Shown here one piece after another: positions 44,514 to 53,130 of a stretch of DNA of 64,000 nt. Origin of the DNA: an uncultured Prevotella sp. (lineage in GTDB: Bacteria > Bacteroidota > Bacteroidia > Bacteroidales > Bacteroidaceae); contig URER01000003.1 of NCBI GenBank assembly GCA_900547005.1, positions 1-64,000 on the forward strand. Reading direction: 5' to 3'. Every line of letters starts with the position of its first letter. Positions within the stretch are counted from its first letter, which is position 1. Below the pieces are notes generated by a model. It did no database searches and was not told where the DNA came from. It saw only the letters and a program-made list of their open reading frames with translations. Both the position numbers and the translations under genes were made by a program.

Positions 44514-44663
44514 TATTAATATATAAATGTGTCAATGATTTCGTTGCAAAGTTAATAAAAAAAAAGAAATAGAAAAACAAAATCGGAAGGAAAAGAAATA
44601 CTAATATAAAAGCTGTTGGATAAGCTCCGAAATTCGTGTCTCGAATCTTCAAAAAATGTAGCG

Positions 44664-45190
44664 ATTTTAGTAAAAAACTCTTACACTTAAAAATCGACTC
44701 TTTCGTGCTAACGAGTGTTAAATATAGGCTCCGTTACTCATTTTAGACAGTTTTTCGACCTCAAAAATCCCAACTCCAAACTCAAAATTCGTAATTCAAA
44801 ATTCCCAAACGGCCTCCGTTAGAGAAAAAATGGGTCGATTTTCATCGAAAATTTGGGTCTCCATAAATATGGGAAAATGGCAGAAATGGCCTGTTTAACG
44901 TTTGTTAGCTTTCAAAAGTGGCACTTTTAGAGTGCGTTTTAGGCCGTTTTGGAGTGCAACGGAGGCTCCGTTGGAAGCCAAAAGTGCCTCCGTTAGAGTG
45001 CAAAAGTGCCTCCGTTGCAATGTGACGGGGTCTGAAACGCCTTCTAAAACGGTTATTTTTGTTATAAAACGATATAAGTCTTTGATTATCAGGGTTTTAA
45101 GTCAAAATCGAGTAAAATGCCGTATTTTCGCGTTTTTGAGAGCAAGGAAGACTTTGGTCGAAAATACGCGAGTTTTAGAGGGGATAAATT
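44664..45190 (+). repeat. 530-bp dispersed intergenic repeat, copy 2
   Basis: Same order and spacing as copy 1: GTTAAATATAGG at 44717, units starting at 44914, 44936, 44958, 44980, 45002, 45024 and 45046, CGTATTTT at 45121. Units 1-5 are AAAAGTGGCACTTTT, GTTTTAGGCCGTTTT, AACGGAGGCTCCGTT, AAAAGTGCCTCCGTT and AAAAGTGCCTCCGTT plus 7-bp spacers (often AGAGTGC). The segment from about 44904 through unit 3 is identical to copy 3. The right end has CGTATTTTCG facing CGAAAATACG (45159-45168). It abuts the ribH terminator. Confidence 0.87.
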
Positions 45191-45193
45191 AAA

Positions 45194-45223
45194 AAAGAGC
45201 AATGCCTATTGACATTACTCTTT
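45194..45223 (-). terminator. Terminator downstream of ribH
   Basis: On the minus strand AAAGAGTAATG pairs with CATTGCTCTTT and is followed by more T. It lies about 80 bp after the ribH stop, at the right edge of repeat copy 2. Confidence 0.7.
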
Positions 45224-45305
45224 ATATTTATGCGAACAGGCTCTTTTACCTTATATGTAAGTGCCCGTTTCGTTAGCGTCTGCGGTTCTTTCTTTGCCCT
45301 TTTGT

Positions 45306-45782
45306 TTAGAACTTCGCCATCTTTATGGCATCGATAGCGCATTCGTCGCCTTTGTTCCCGAGCTTTCCGCCACTTCTGTCCTTAGCCTGTTGCAGGTCGT
45401 TAGTGGTGAGCAGACCGTAGATAACCGGAATGTTGTTCGTGGCGTTGAGCCTTGCTATGCCGTATGTAACGCCCTGACAGATATAGTCGAAGTGCGGAGT
45501 CTCACCACGTATGACGCATCCCAAGATAATGATGGCATCGTAACGGTCGTTGCGCGACATCTGGCAAGCACCGTAAACAAGCTCAAAACTTCCCGGAACG
45601 GTCTTCACAATGATGTTCTCAGGCAGTGCGCCATGCTTCTCAAGGGTGCTCACTGCACCATCGAGCAACGCCCCGGTAATCTCTTTGTTCCACTCTGATA
45701 CAACTATACCGAAGCACATATTGCTTGCGTCGGGGATGGAGTTGGTGTCGTATTCGGACAGATTATGCAGTGCTGTTGCCAT
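45306..45782 (-). CDS. ribH: 6,7-dimethyl-8-ribityllumazine synthase
   Basis: A 158-residue lumazine synthase: [18 protein letters not shown] near the N-terminus, [10 protein letters not shown] and [21 protein letters not shown] (phosphate binding and catalytic His), FGLLT-equivalent [14 protein letters not shown] and GNKGDECA at the C-terminal end. It condenses 5-amino-6-ribitylaminouracil with a four-carbon phosphate in riboflavin synthesis and assembles as an icosahedral or pentameric shell. It is 4 bp downstream of the TPR gene. Confidence 0.96.
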   Translation of the reverse strand: MATALHNLSEYDTNSIPDASNMCFGIVVSEWNKEITGALLDGAVSTLEKHGALPENIIVKTVPGSFELVYGACQMSRNDRYDAIIILGCVIRGETPHFDYICQGVTYGIARLNATNNIPVIYGLLTTNDLQQAKDRSGGKLGNKGDECAIDAIKMAKF

Positions 45783-45786
45783 ATCT

Positions 45787-46491
45787 TTAGTTTGAAGCTC
45801 TTTCTATGTATTTGTCAATCTCCTGATAGATAGGAGAGTTTACGTACTTAGCCTTGATGTCTTTGTATATTTTCAGAGCTTCTTCCTTCTTGCCCTGGCT
45901 TTCGAGGATGATGCCGGCCTTCTTCATTGCGAGCGGAGCGATGCTTGTGTTGGTCTTGTCCTCGGCCTTGCTGTCTGCCATATCGGCAGCCTTCTTGAAG
46001 CACTCAACGCCCTTGTCGAGCTGGTCGTTGTTCACGTAAATATCACCGAGAGCCATCTGTGAAGCCGGGCTGATGAGCATATCGTTTGAAGTGCTGAACT
46101 CCTCAACGTATTTCAGAGCCGATTTCCAATCCGGTTTCTGCTGATGAGCGTAGCAAAGACCTGCGTAAAGGTTGGCGAGGTTGCCCGCATCTGTGCCGCT
46201 ATAATCGCTCGCAATCTTCAGAAAGCCTGCGAATCCGGCTCCGTCGCCCTTCAGTGCCTTGTCGTATTGCTCCATGTTCATATACTCCTGACCCTTTGCG
46301 AGTGAGGTGCTTGCCTCTTGCTCCTGCGGCACAGCCACATAGCTGTGATAGAGTATTGCGCCGGCAATGATTACTACAACTGCGATGATTACGGTTAGGA
46401 TAGCTTTCTTGTTCTTCATGAAGAAAGACTCCGGGTTGTTAAGGGTGTTGATTGCTTCTGCTGCACCCTTCTGTTCTTTTTTGTTTGCCAT
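45787..46491 (-). CDS. Membrane-anchored tetratricopeptide repeat protein
   Basis: A 234-residue protein with a cytoplasmic N-terminus, one membrane helix (about 30-48, [19 protein letters not shown]) and a periplasmic part of TPR-like helical pairs (about 60-230, for example [31 protein letters not shown]). The layout resembles YfgM, an ancillary factor of the Sec translocon and chaperone network; that role is inferred. It is the first gene of a two-gene unit with ribH. Confidence 0.82.
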   Translation of the reverse strand: MANKKEQKGAAEAINTLNNPESFFMKNKKAILTVIIAVVVIIAGAILYHSYVAVPQEQEASTSLAKGQEYMNMEQYDKALKGDGAGFAGFLKIASDYSGTDAGNLANLYAGLCYAHQQKPDWKSALKYVEEFSTSNDMLISPASQMALGDIYVNNDQLDKGVECFKKAADMADSKAEDKTNTSIAPLAMKKAGIILESQGKKEEALKIYKDIKAKYVNSPIYQEIDKYIERASN

Positions 46492-46575
46492 TATTTTTGT
46501 TATTTTATTATTTCTAATATAAGCGTGGCAAAATTACGTAAATTATCCCATATAGTGAAATTTATTACATACTTT

Positions 46576-46607
46576 TTTCGTTTTTCTACACGAAACGACT
46601 AACTTTG
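46576..46607 (+). promoter_or_regulatory. Promoter of recF
   Basis: TTTC, 20 bp, TAACTTTG followed by C. The 66-bp module starts at this proximal box, so it would form the transcribed leader. 46492-46575 shows nothing else. Confidence 0.55.
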
Positions 46608-46675
46608 CAGAAGATTGGCTGCATTCGGCAAAATGAGAATAAATTCTCTTTGCGCTCATTTGCACAATCTTTGCA
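46603..46675 (+). repeat. 66-bp promoter/palindrome module, single copy before recF
   Basis: CTTTGCA occurs at 46603 and 46669, 66 bp apart. Between them are AGAAGATTGG, GCATTCGGCAAA, the palindrome GAGAATaaATTCTC and a CATTTGCACAAT segment, nearly identical to the proximal module at 23745-23817 in reverse complement. Confidence 0.85.
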
Positions 46676-46698
46676 GCATAAAAAAATAGGCGTTTTTG

Positions 46699-47814
46699 AT
46701 GGTCCTGAAGAAAATATCAATTATAAACTACAAGAATATTGAGACGGCAACGATTGATTTGTCGCCAAAGATGAATTGCCTGATAGGGCAGAATGGAATG
46801 GGAAAGACCAACTTTCTTGATGCGGTGTATTACCTGTCGTTCTGCCGGAGTGCGTTTGGCAGTGCCGACTCGCAGGTTATCATGCACGAGCGCGATTTCT
46901 TTGTGGTTGAGGGGGCGTATGAGATGGACAACGGCGATACGGAAAACATCTATTGCGGTATGAAGCGGGGCACGAAGAAGCACTTCAAGCGCAATAAGAA
47001 GGAGTATAAGCGGCTGTCGCAGCATATCGGATTGATTCCTGTCGTTTTTGTCTCGCCGTCGGATTCGATATTGATTGGTGGAGGAAGCGACGAGCGAAGG
47101 AAACTGATGGATGTCGTTATCTCGCAGTATGACAATACTTATATAGACCTGCTGACACGGTATAACAAGGCTTTGCAGCAGCGTAACACGTTGCTGAAAA
47201 ATGAGGAGGAGCCGGACGTGCAACTCATGGAGATTCTCGAAATGCAGATGGCGGAATGTGGCGAGGCTATCTATGCCAAGCGCGATGCTTTCGTGCGTGA
47301 GCTGATACCGGTGTTCCAAGAGATTTATCAGAGCATTGCGATGAATAAGGAGACGGTGTCTCTCGAATACATATCACACTGTCAGCGAGGCCGTTTGATA
47401 GATGTGATACAGCGCGACCGCTTTAAGGACAGGGCGGTTGGATATTCTTTGCACGGCGTCCACCGCGACGACCTTGAGATGCTTATCGGCGGTTATCCGA
47501 TAAGGCGAGAGGGCAGTCAGGGGCAGAATAAGACTTTTGTCCTTGCATTGAAGCTGGCGCAGTTTAATTTCCTGCGTCGCACGTCGAGCAATTCCACGCC
47601 TTTGCTGTTGCTTGATGATATATTCGACAAGCTCGATGCCGAGCGTGTGGAACAGATTGTGAAGTTGGTGTCGGGCGAAGGCTATGGCCAGATTTTCATG
47701 ACAGATACCAACCGTGACCATTTGGATAAGATTTTGAAGAACGGCAATATCGATTATAGAATATTCTCGGTGGACAACGGGGAGATAATAAAGAAGGAGG
47801 AAGGCAATGTTTAG
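46699..47814 (+). CDS. recF: DNA replication/repair protein RecF
   Basis: From ATG 46699 (a TTG one codon earlier is not preferred) the 371-residue product has Walker A GQNGMGKTN, the ABC signature-like REGSQGQNKTFVLALKLAQ and Walker B LLLLDDIFDKLD with a D-loop. RecF loads RecA at single-strand gaps with RecO and RecR. It overlaps the DUF721 gene by 8 bp, a common arrangement. The leader contains a module shared with the nucleotidyltransferase gene at 23708. Confidence 0.95.
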   Translation: MVLKKISIINYKNIETATIDLSPKMNCLIGQNGMGKTNFLDAVYYLSFCRSAFGSADSQVIMHERDFFVVEGAYEMDNGDTENIYCGMKRGTKKHFKRNKKEYKRLSQHIGLIPVVFVSPSDSILIGGGSDERRKLMDVVISQYDNTYIDLLTRYNKALQQRNTLLKNEEEPDVQLMEILEMQMAECGEAIYAKRDAFVRELIPVFQEIYQSIAMNKETVSLEYISHCQRGRLIDVIQRDRFKDRAVGYSLHGVHRDDLEMLIGGYPIRREGSQGQNKTFVLALKLAQFNFLRRTSSNSTPLLLLDDIFDKLDAERVEQIVKLVSGEGYGQIFMTDTNRDHLDKILKNGNIDYRIFSVDNGEIIKKEEGNV

Positions 47815-48097
47815 GCGCAGCGTGCAGGATATTCGTTCGGTGCTGAACACGTTTTTGAGGCAGAAAGGCCTTGAGACGCCGTTGTTGCAGAAACGTCTGA
47901 TGGATGCGTGGCCGGATGTTGTGGGACGTAGTGTGGTGCGTTATACGGGTGAGATGTTTATCAAAAACCAGACCTTGTTCGTGAAAATCTCCAGTCCGGC
48001 GTTGCGCGCCGACCTCTCCATGAGGCGCACGCAGCTCGTTAAACAACTGAATGACGCTGTGGGGGCGATGGTTATAGCCGATATTAAGATTTATTAA
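47807..48097 (+). CDS. DUF721 protein (DciA-like)
   Basis: A 96-residue cytoplasmic protein with the DUF721 pattern LLQKRLMDAWPDVVGRSVVRYT, GEMFIKNQTLFVKISSPALRADLSMRRTQLVKQLN. Relatives of this domain (DciA) help load the replicative helicase DnaB in many bacteria. It overlaps recF by 8 bp, so translation is coupled. Function as helicase loader in this lineage is inferred. Confidence 0.88.
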   Translation: MFRRSVQDIRSVLNTFLRQKGLETPLLQKRLMDAWPDVVGRSVVRYTGEMFIKNQTLFVKISSPALRADLSMRRTQLVKQLNDAVGAMVIADIKIY

Positions 48098-48260
48098 AAA
48101 GCCTCACCCCCGACCCCTCCCCAAAAGGGAGGGGAGTGATTACCTTCTTTGCTTTATTTCTCACATTAAAAGAAGACAAGAATTTTGGAATTAAAGTCCT
48201 CTATCAAAATACTAATTACTCCCCTCTCTCTTGGAGAGGGGTCGGGGGTGAGGCTTTTTT
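48096..48260. terminator. Large inverted repeat, bidirectional terminator
   Basis: The outer arms AAAAAGCCTCACCCCCGACC (from 48096) and its complement ending at 48260 pair over about 25 bp. Each arm continues into its own hairpin (CCCCTCCC-caaaa-GGGAGGGG; CCCCTCTC-tcttg-GAGAGGGG), and GTGATTA/TAATTAC pair further in. T runs flank both ends. It separates the convergent DUF721 and MTHFS genes. The GCCTCACCCCCGACCCCTC word is, as I recall, widespread in this phylum. Confidence 0.8.
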
Positions 48261-48789
48261 ATAGCACTTCATCCATCCTAATGTCGGTTTCTTCAGTCGG
48301 CACCTCTTCGACCTTTTGGAAATCGAAGCACATACCAATTTTATAGGCTTGCGGAATGTGGGCGAGGAGACGGTCGTAATAACCTTTTCCGCGGCCGAGA
48401 CGGTTGCCGTCATTGTCGAAACTCATGCCGGGAATGATGGCAACGTCAATTTCGGAATAACAGGGGAAGGGCTTTCCTACTGGCTCCATAATCCCGAAAC
48501 TTCCTGTTTTCAAGTCTTCTGCTCCGCGATAAAGTCGCAATTCCATGTCCTCACCATTGAGAACGACGGGCAGGAGTACTGTCTTTCCTTCTTCGACGAG
48601 TGTGTTTATAACTTTGTGGGTGAAGACTTCGTCGGGCAGTGAGTAATACATTAATATGGTGTCGGCCTCCTTAACGTGCCGGTTATCCAACATTCGCAGT
48701 AAAACAGAAAGCGACAATTCTCGAAGTTGTGCCTCCGAGAATTGCCGCTTTCTTGCTCTTATCTCTTGTCTGAGTTCTTTCTTAAGCAT
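48259..48789 (-). CDS. 5-formyltetrahydrofolate cyclo-ligase family protein
   Basis: A 176-residue cytoplasmic enzyme with KKELRQEIRARKRQ at the N-terminus, the substrate segment VPVVLNGEDMELRLY-like and the ATP loop NRLGRGKGYYDRLLA with a catalytic pair of Arg/Lys. It converts 5-formyl-THF to methenyl-THF with ATP. It overlaps the S41 protease gene by 8 bp and ends the four-gene unit starting at 53025. Confidence 0.92.
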   Translation of the reverse strand: MLKKELRQEIRARKRQFSEAQLRELSLSVLLRMLDNRHVKEADTILMYYSLPDEVFTHKVINTLVEEGKTVLLPVVLNGEDMELRLYRGAEDLKTGSFGIMEPVGKPFPCYSEIDVAIIPGMSFDNDGNRLGRGKGYYDRLLAHIPQAYKIGMCFDFQKVEEVPTEETDIRMDEVL

Positions 48790-50503
48790 GAGCTATGTGT
48801 CTGTCGTTTTCAGCTTTTATGCTTCCGAAACCCTTGCGGTTGAAAAATGCGGTCTTGCCGTTGCTTTTCTTATTGCTGTTTTGTGGTTTCTTAGGGAATG
48901 CCGATTTTGTGCGGAATACATCGAGTGCGGCATTTATCATATCGTCGCCATTGTTGAGGTATTGCGTCCAAACAGTCTCGCTGAGCATATTGTATATGAT
49001 TCTTGAGAAGATGTAACGCTCCAGTTTGTCGTGCGACTTCATTATCAGCAGGTTGCGACGCTTCAAGCCGTTCTTGTCGGCGTATTCAGCGAACTGTTCC
49101 ACGAGGTTCTGCTGTTTCAGATAGTCCAGCATCTTGTCCAATGTGTCGTATTCGGCCAGCTTGTGCCTGTTCTCATCTGTATAGGTATAGGCGAATTGCA
49201 GAATCAGACCGCTCATGGCCGCTTCCTTATAATAGGATGTCATGTTTGTACTGTCTTCGGGAATGAAGATGTCCGGCGTGATGCCGCCGCCGCCATATAC
49301 GGTGCGTCCGATGCTTGTGTGATAGGCAGGGCCGGTGTGCTTTATGCTGTCTTGCGAGAAGAACTCTCCGTGCTGGAACCGGGAAAGCAGGTCTTGGTCG
49401 TATTGCAACTCGTCGCCAGGAGTGTAAGGTTTTTGAATACATCTGCCCGAAGGAGTGTAATATCGCGCTATGGTGAGTCTTATCATGCTTCCGTCGGGGA
49501 AGTTTATCTGTTGCTGTACAAGTCCTTTGCCGAACGAGCGCCGGCCGATGATGGTGCCTCGGTCGTTGTCTTGTATCGCCCCGGCGAAAATTTCGGATGC
49601 CGAAGCGGATGCCTCATCGATGAGAACCACGAGCGGGATGTCCTGATATGAGCCGCGTCCGTCGCTCTTGTAGTTCATTCGTGGCGAGTTCCGGCCCTCG
49701 GTATATACAATGATGCGGTCTTTCGGCAGGAACTCGTTGACCATCTGTGTGGCTGATTGCAGGTAGCCGCCGGTGTTGTCGCGCAGGTCTATTACAAGGT
49801 TTGTGAAGCCGTTGTATGACAGTTCGGTTAAGGCTACGAGCATTTCGGCGTAGGTCTTCTCGCCAAAGTTCTTTATTTTGATGTACCCGGTGCCATCGTC
49901 GAGCATATATGCGGCCGAGATGCTCTTGGTGGTGATGTCGTCTCGGGTCACGGTGAAGTTCTTGACGGCCTTCTCTCCGTATCTTTTCACTCCTATTCTT
50001 ACAGTCGTTCCCTTCTTTCCTTTTAGGCGGTGCATCGCCTCTTCATTGGTTACAATCTTACCAACGAATGGTTTCCCGTCGATACTCACAATCTTGTCGC
50101 CAGACAAAAGTCCTGATTTTTCAGCCGGTCCGTCTTTTATCACATTTTCAATGTGTATGGTGTCTTTGCGTATTGTGAACTCGATGCCTACACCGGAGAA
50201 AGAGCCTTTGAGGTCGTCGTTGGCTGTCTGGACATCTTTTGCGCTGATGTAGACAGAGTGAGGGTCCAGCTCTCGTAGGATTTGCGGAATGGCTTTCTCC
50301 ACCAAGTTGTCGATATTCACCGAGTCAACGTATTGGTCGTTGATGATGTGGAGTAGGTTGTTCAGGCGGTTACTGCCGCTGTTGATGATATTCAGCCTGT
50401 TTCCTGAGAATCTGTTGGCATAGAATGTGCCTATGACAATGCCTATGATAATACATAGGGCCATCATCAATGGTGTGTATCTGTTTTGCTTATTCTGCCT
50501 CAT
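48782..50503 (-). CDS. S41 C-terminal processing peptidase
   Basis: A 573-residue envelope protease: N-terminal membrane helix (about 12-30), PDZ domain (about 95-180, SGVGIEFTIRKDTIHIENVIKDGPAEKSGL), then the S41 catalytic domain with Ser in DEASASASEIFAGAIQDN and Lys in RRSFGKGLVQQQ, and a C-terminal helical extension. Tsp/Ctp proteases trim or degrade proteins by recognising non-polar C-termini. It overlaps the dCMP deaminase gene by 14 bp and the cyclo-ligase gene by 8 bp. Confidence 0.93.
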   Translation of the reverse strand: MRQNKQNRYTPLMMALCIIIGIVIGTFYANRFSGNRLNIINSGSNRLNNLLHIINDQYVDSVNIDNLVEKAIPQILRELDPHSVYISAKDVQTANDDLKGSFSGVGIEFTIRKDTIHIENVIKDGPAEKSGLLSGDKIVSIDGKPFVGKIVTNEEAMHRLKGKKGTTVRIGVKRYGEKAVKNFTVTRDDITTKSISAAYMLDDGTGYIKIKNFGEKTYAEMLVALTELSYNGFTNLVIDLRDNTGGYLQSATQMVNEFLPKDRIIVYTEGRNSPRMNYKSDGRGSYQDIPLVVLIDEASASASEIFAGAIQDNDRGTIIGRRSFGKGLVQQQINFPDGSMIRLTIARYYTPSGRCIQKPYTPGDELQYDQDLLSRFQHGEFFSQDSIKHTGPAYHTSIGRTVYGGGGITPDIFIPEDSTNMTSYYKEAAMSGLILQFAYTYTDENRHKLAEYDTLDKMLDYLKQQNLVEQFAEYADKNGLKRRNLLIMKSHDKLERYIFSRIIYNMLSETVWTQYLNNGDDMINAALDVFRTKSAFPKKPQNSNKKSNGKTAFFNRKGFGSIKAENDRHIAHA

Positions 50504-50936
50504 ATTCGTCCGGATTTAAGTAAATTACTTCGATATTCGCTCTTCTTAGTAAGTTGATTCCGTCTTCAAGCCGGTATGCCTCACCGTAAACAACCCTCTT
50601 TATGCCGGCTTGTATTATCAGTTTGGAACATTCAAGACATGGCGCGGCGGTTACGTATAATGTCGCTCTGTCGCTGTTGTTGGAACTTCTTGCAAGTTTG
50701 GTTATAGCGTTGGCTTCTGCGTGTAGCACGTATGGCTTCGTGAGGTTATTCTCATCTTCGCATATATTCTCGAATCCGCTTGGCGTTCCGTTATATCCGT
50801 CGCTTATTATCATCTTGTCCTTTACGACAAGTGCGCCTACCTGTCTGCGTTTGCAGTAGGAGTTTTTAGCCCATATACGTGCCATGCGCAGATAACGTAG
50901 ATCGAGCAGCAGTTGCTTTTCTGTGGTCTTAGGCAT
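50490..50936 (-). CDS. Deoxycytidylate (dCMP) deaminase family protein
   Basis: A 148-residue zinc deaminase: zinc His and catalytic Glu in VLHAEANAI, zinc cysteines in APCLECSKLI, and the N-terminal CKRRQVGALVV. The GYNGTPSGFENICED segment is characteristic of ComEB/dCMP deaminases, which make dUMP for thymidylate synthesis. It overlaps the M3 peptidase by 8 bp and the S41 gene by 14 bp. Confidence 0.92.
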   Translation of the reverse strand: MPKTTEKQLLLDLRYLRMARIWAKNSYCKRRQVGALVVKDKMIISDGYNGTPSGFENICEDENNLTKPYVLHAEANAITKLARSSNNSDRATLYVTAAPCLECSKLIIQAGIKRVVYGEAYRLEDGINLLRRANIEVIYLNPDEYEAE

Positions 50937-53025
50937 CGCAAGTTCCTTTCTTCAATGGTTTCTTTATTCCGTTTCTTTCGAGAAGTGCGTCTATTGTGGG
51001 TTCGCATCCGCGGAAACGCTTGTATAAAGTCATTGGGTGTTCCGTTCCACCCTTTGATAAAATGTTGCTGCGGAAGCTCTCGGCTGTGGCTTGGTCGAAT
51101 ATTCCGTTGCGTTTGAACACGCTGAATGCGTCGGCATCGAGTACTTCAGCCCACTTATAACTGTAATATCCTGCGGCATATCCGCCTGCCATTATGTGCG
51201 AGAACTGCACAGTCATGCAAGTGTCTTTGCGCTGCTTGTCGATTATTGCATCTTTCCATGCGTCTTTCTCGAAGGCTATAATGTCGTCTTTGAACTCGTC
51301 TTTTTGAGTGTAATATGCCATATCGAGCAGTCCGAAAGAAACCTGACGTAGGCACGCTGTGGCTGCTCCGTAGTTGCGGCTGCGTATGATTTTCTCGATT
51401 AACTCATCCGGCATAGGCTCTCCGGTCTGGTAATGGAAAGCGAAGGTGCGCAGGAAATCCTTCTCGATTACGAAGTTCTCCATGAATTGAGATGGCAGTT
51501 CAACAAAGTCCCACCACACGTTTGTGCCTGACAGACTCTCAAAACGGGAGTTTGCGAATATGCCGTGCAGCGAGTGTCCGAACTCATGCAGGAATGTTTC
51601 CACTTCTCCCAAACGCAACAAGGCTGGCTTGTCGGCAGTCGGTTTACTCAGATTCATCACGAGACTGACGTGAGGACGAACGTTCGTTCCGTCTTTTTCG
51701 ATATACTGCCCTTGAAATTCTGTCATCCAGGCACCATCGCGTTTGCCTTTGCGGGGGTGGAAATCTACATATAAAACGGCAAGATAGCTTCCGTCTTTGT
51801 CGTAAACTTCAAATGGCTTCACATCGGAATGATATGTCGGAATCTCGCGGTTTTCACGGAATGTGATACCGTATAGTTTGGTGGCAAGGCCGAATACGCC
51901 TTTTATTACGTTGTTTATCTCGAGATACGGGCGTAACATCTCCGGGTCGAGGTCGTACTTTTCGAGTTTCAGGAGGTGAGAATAATACCCCCAGTCCCAC
52001 GGTTGCATCTCGAAATCTGCTCCCTCACGCTCTTTCGCAAATGCCTCTATCTCGTCTCTTTCCTTTATCGCCGTCGGCTTGTAGGCCTCAATCAGGTCAT
52101 TGAGCAGCTTGTAAACGTTCTCAACATTTATTGCCATGCGATACTTCATTACATAGTCGGCGAAAGTGTCGTAGCCCAAGAGCTGTGCCATCTCGCGGCG
52201 CAGGTTGATAAGGCGCTTGCAAATGTCGATGTTGTTCTCGCTGTTGTCCTTTATGCACAGCGTGTTGCGGGCCATATAAAGTTGCTCGCGCAAGTGCCGT
52301 TGTGTGGAGTACATCATGAACGGACCGTAACTCGGAGCGTCGAGTGTGAACACCCAGCCTTCTTTTTCGTGCTCTTTCGCCGCTTCTTCGGCTGCGTGTA
52401 TAGCTGTATCCGGCAGTCCTTCAAGCTCATTCTTATCGGTAATGTTTAGAATGAACACCTTGTTCTCCTTCAATAAGTTCTGTGAGAACTGCAAAGCGAG
52501 CAGACTTATCTCCTCGGTCAGTTTGCGCAGTTTTTCTTTCCCGGCCTCATCGAGTAGCGCACCACTGCGAACAAAGCCGTCATAGCTGTTGTTCAGTAGC
52601 ATGGTTTCTTCGTCTGTGAGTTCCCTATGGTTCTCATAGACATACTTTATGCGTTCGAAAAGTTTTGGATTAAGACTTATATCGTTTGAATGCTTCGTCA
52701 GAATAGGACTCATTTTCTGTGCCAAGGCATCCATTTCATCGTTGGTCTCGGCGCTTAGCATATTAAAGAAGACACTCTCCACGCGTCCTAATAAGTCGTA
52801 GTAGTGCTTGCGGCCCTTCACTTCGTCCTCGCGTACAATCGTATTCTCGAATGTCGGTTCGGCCGGGTCGTTTATTATTCTTTCTATTTGTTCGTCTTCT
52901 CTGCGCATTCCCTCTATCATCGCCTCCTCGTAGTCGGCTATGGTAATGTCACAGAAAGGTACAGTCTCGTGCGGAGTGTTGTATTGTTGCAGGAAAGGGT
53001 TGGTGTGGATGTTTTTTTCTTCCAT
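50929..53025 (-). CDS. M3 family oligopeptidase (Dcp/OpdA-like)
   Basis: From ATG 53025 (MEEKNIHTNPFLQQYNTPHE, 698 residues; eleven upstream codons are unlikely) this is a thimet-type zinc metallopeptidase. The HEFGHSLHG motif supplies two zinc His and the catalytic Glu; the third ligand follows in the FESLSGTNVWWDFVELPSQ segment. No signal peptide is seen, so it is probably a cytoplasmic oligopeptidase or dipeptidyl carboxypeptidase. It is the first gene of the M3/dCMP deaminase/S41/cyclo-ligase unit, driven by the promoter at 53084. Confidence 0.93.
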   Translation of the reverse strand: MEEKNIHTNPFLQQYNTPHETVPFCDITIADYEEAMIEGMRREDEQIERIINDPAEPTFENTIVREDEVKGRKHYYDLLGRVESVFFNMLSAETNDEMDALAQKMSPILTKHSNDISLNPKLFERIKYVYENHRELTDEETMLLNNSYDGFVRSGALLDEAGKEKLRKLTEEISLLALQFSQNLLKENKVFILNITDKNELEGLPDTAIHAAEEAAKEHEKEGWVFTLDAPSYGPFMMYSTQRHLREQLYMARNTLCIKDNSENNIDICKRLINLRREMAQLLGYDTFADYVMKYRMAINVENVYKLLNDLIEAYKPTAIKERDEIEAFAKEREGADFEMQPWDWGYYSHLLKLEKYDLDPEMLRPYLEINNVIKGVFGLATKLYGITFRENREIPTYHSDVKPFEVYDKDGSYLAVLYVDFHPRKGKRDGAWMTEFQGQYIEKDGTNVRPHVSLVMNLSKPTADKPALLRLGEVETFLHEFGHSLHGIFANSRFESLSGTNVWWDFVELPSQFMENFVIEKDFLRTFAFHYQTGEPMPDELIEKIIRSRNYGAATACLRQVSFGLLDMAYYTQKDEFKDDIIAFEKDAWKDAIIDKQRKDTCMTVQFSHIMAGGYAAGYYSYKWAEVLDADAFSVFKRNGIFDQATAESFRSNILSKGGTEHPMTLYKRFRGCEPTIDALLERNGIKKPLKKGTCDA

Positions 53026-53083
53026 ATCTAATAATGATGAAGCTATATGCTTTTGCAATGTTTCTTATATGTCGTTATTCATG

Positions 53084-53114
53084 CAAAGTTACGGAAAATC
53101 AAGCGATTGGCAAA
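53084..53114 (-). promoter_or_regulatory. Promoter of the M3 peptidase operon
   Basis: On the minus strand TTTG (53111-53114), 19 bp, TAACTTTG (53084-53091), then C; perfect match, about 59 bp before the start codon. Confidence 0.75.
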
Positions 53115-53130
53115 ATGATAAAGCCGCTTT

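Noticed and set aside
44902..45192. 96-residue frame inside repeat copy 2
   Set aside because: No equivalent frame exists in copies 1 and 3, although nucleotide spacing is identical.
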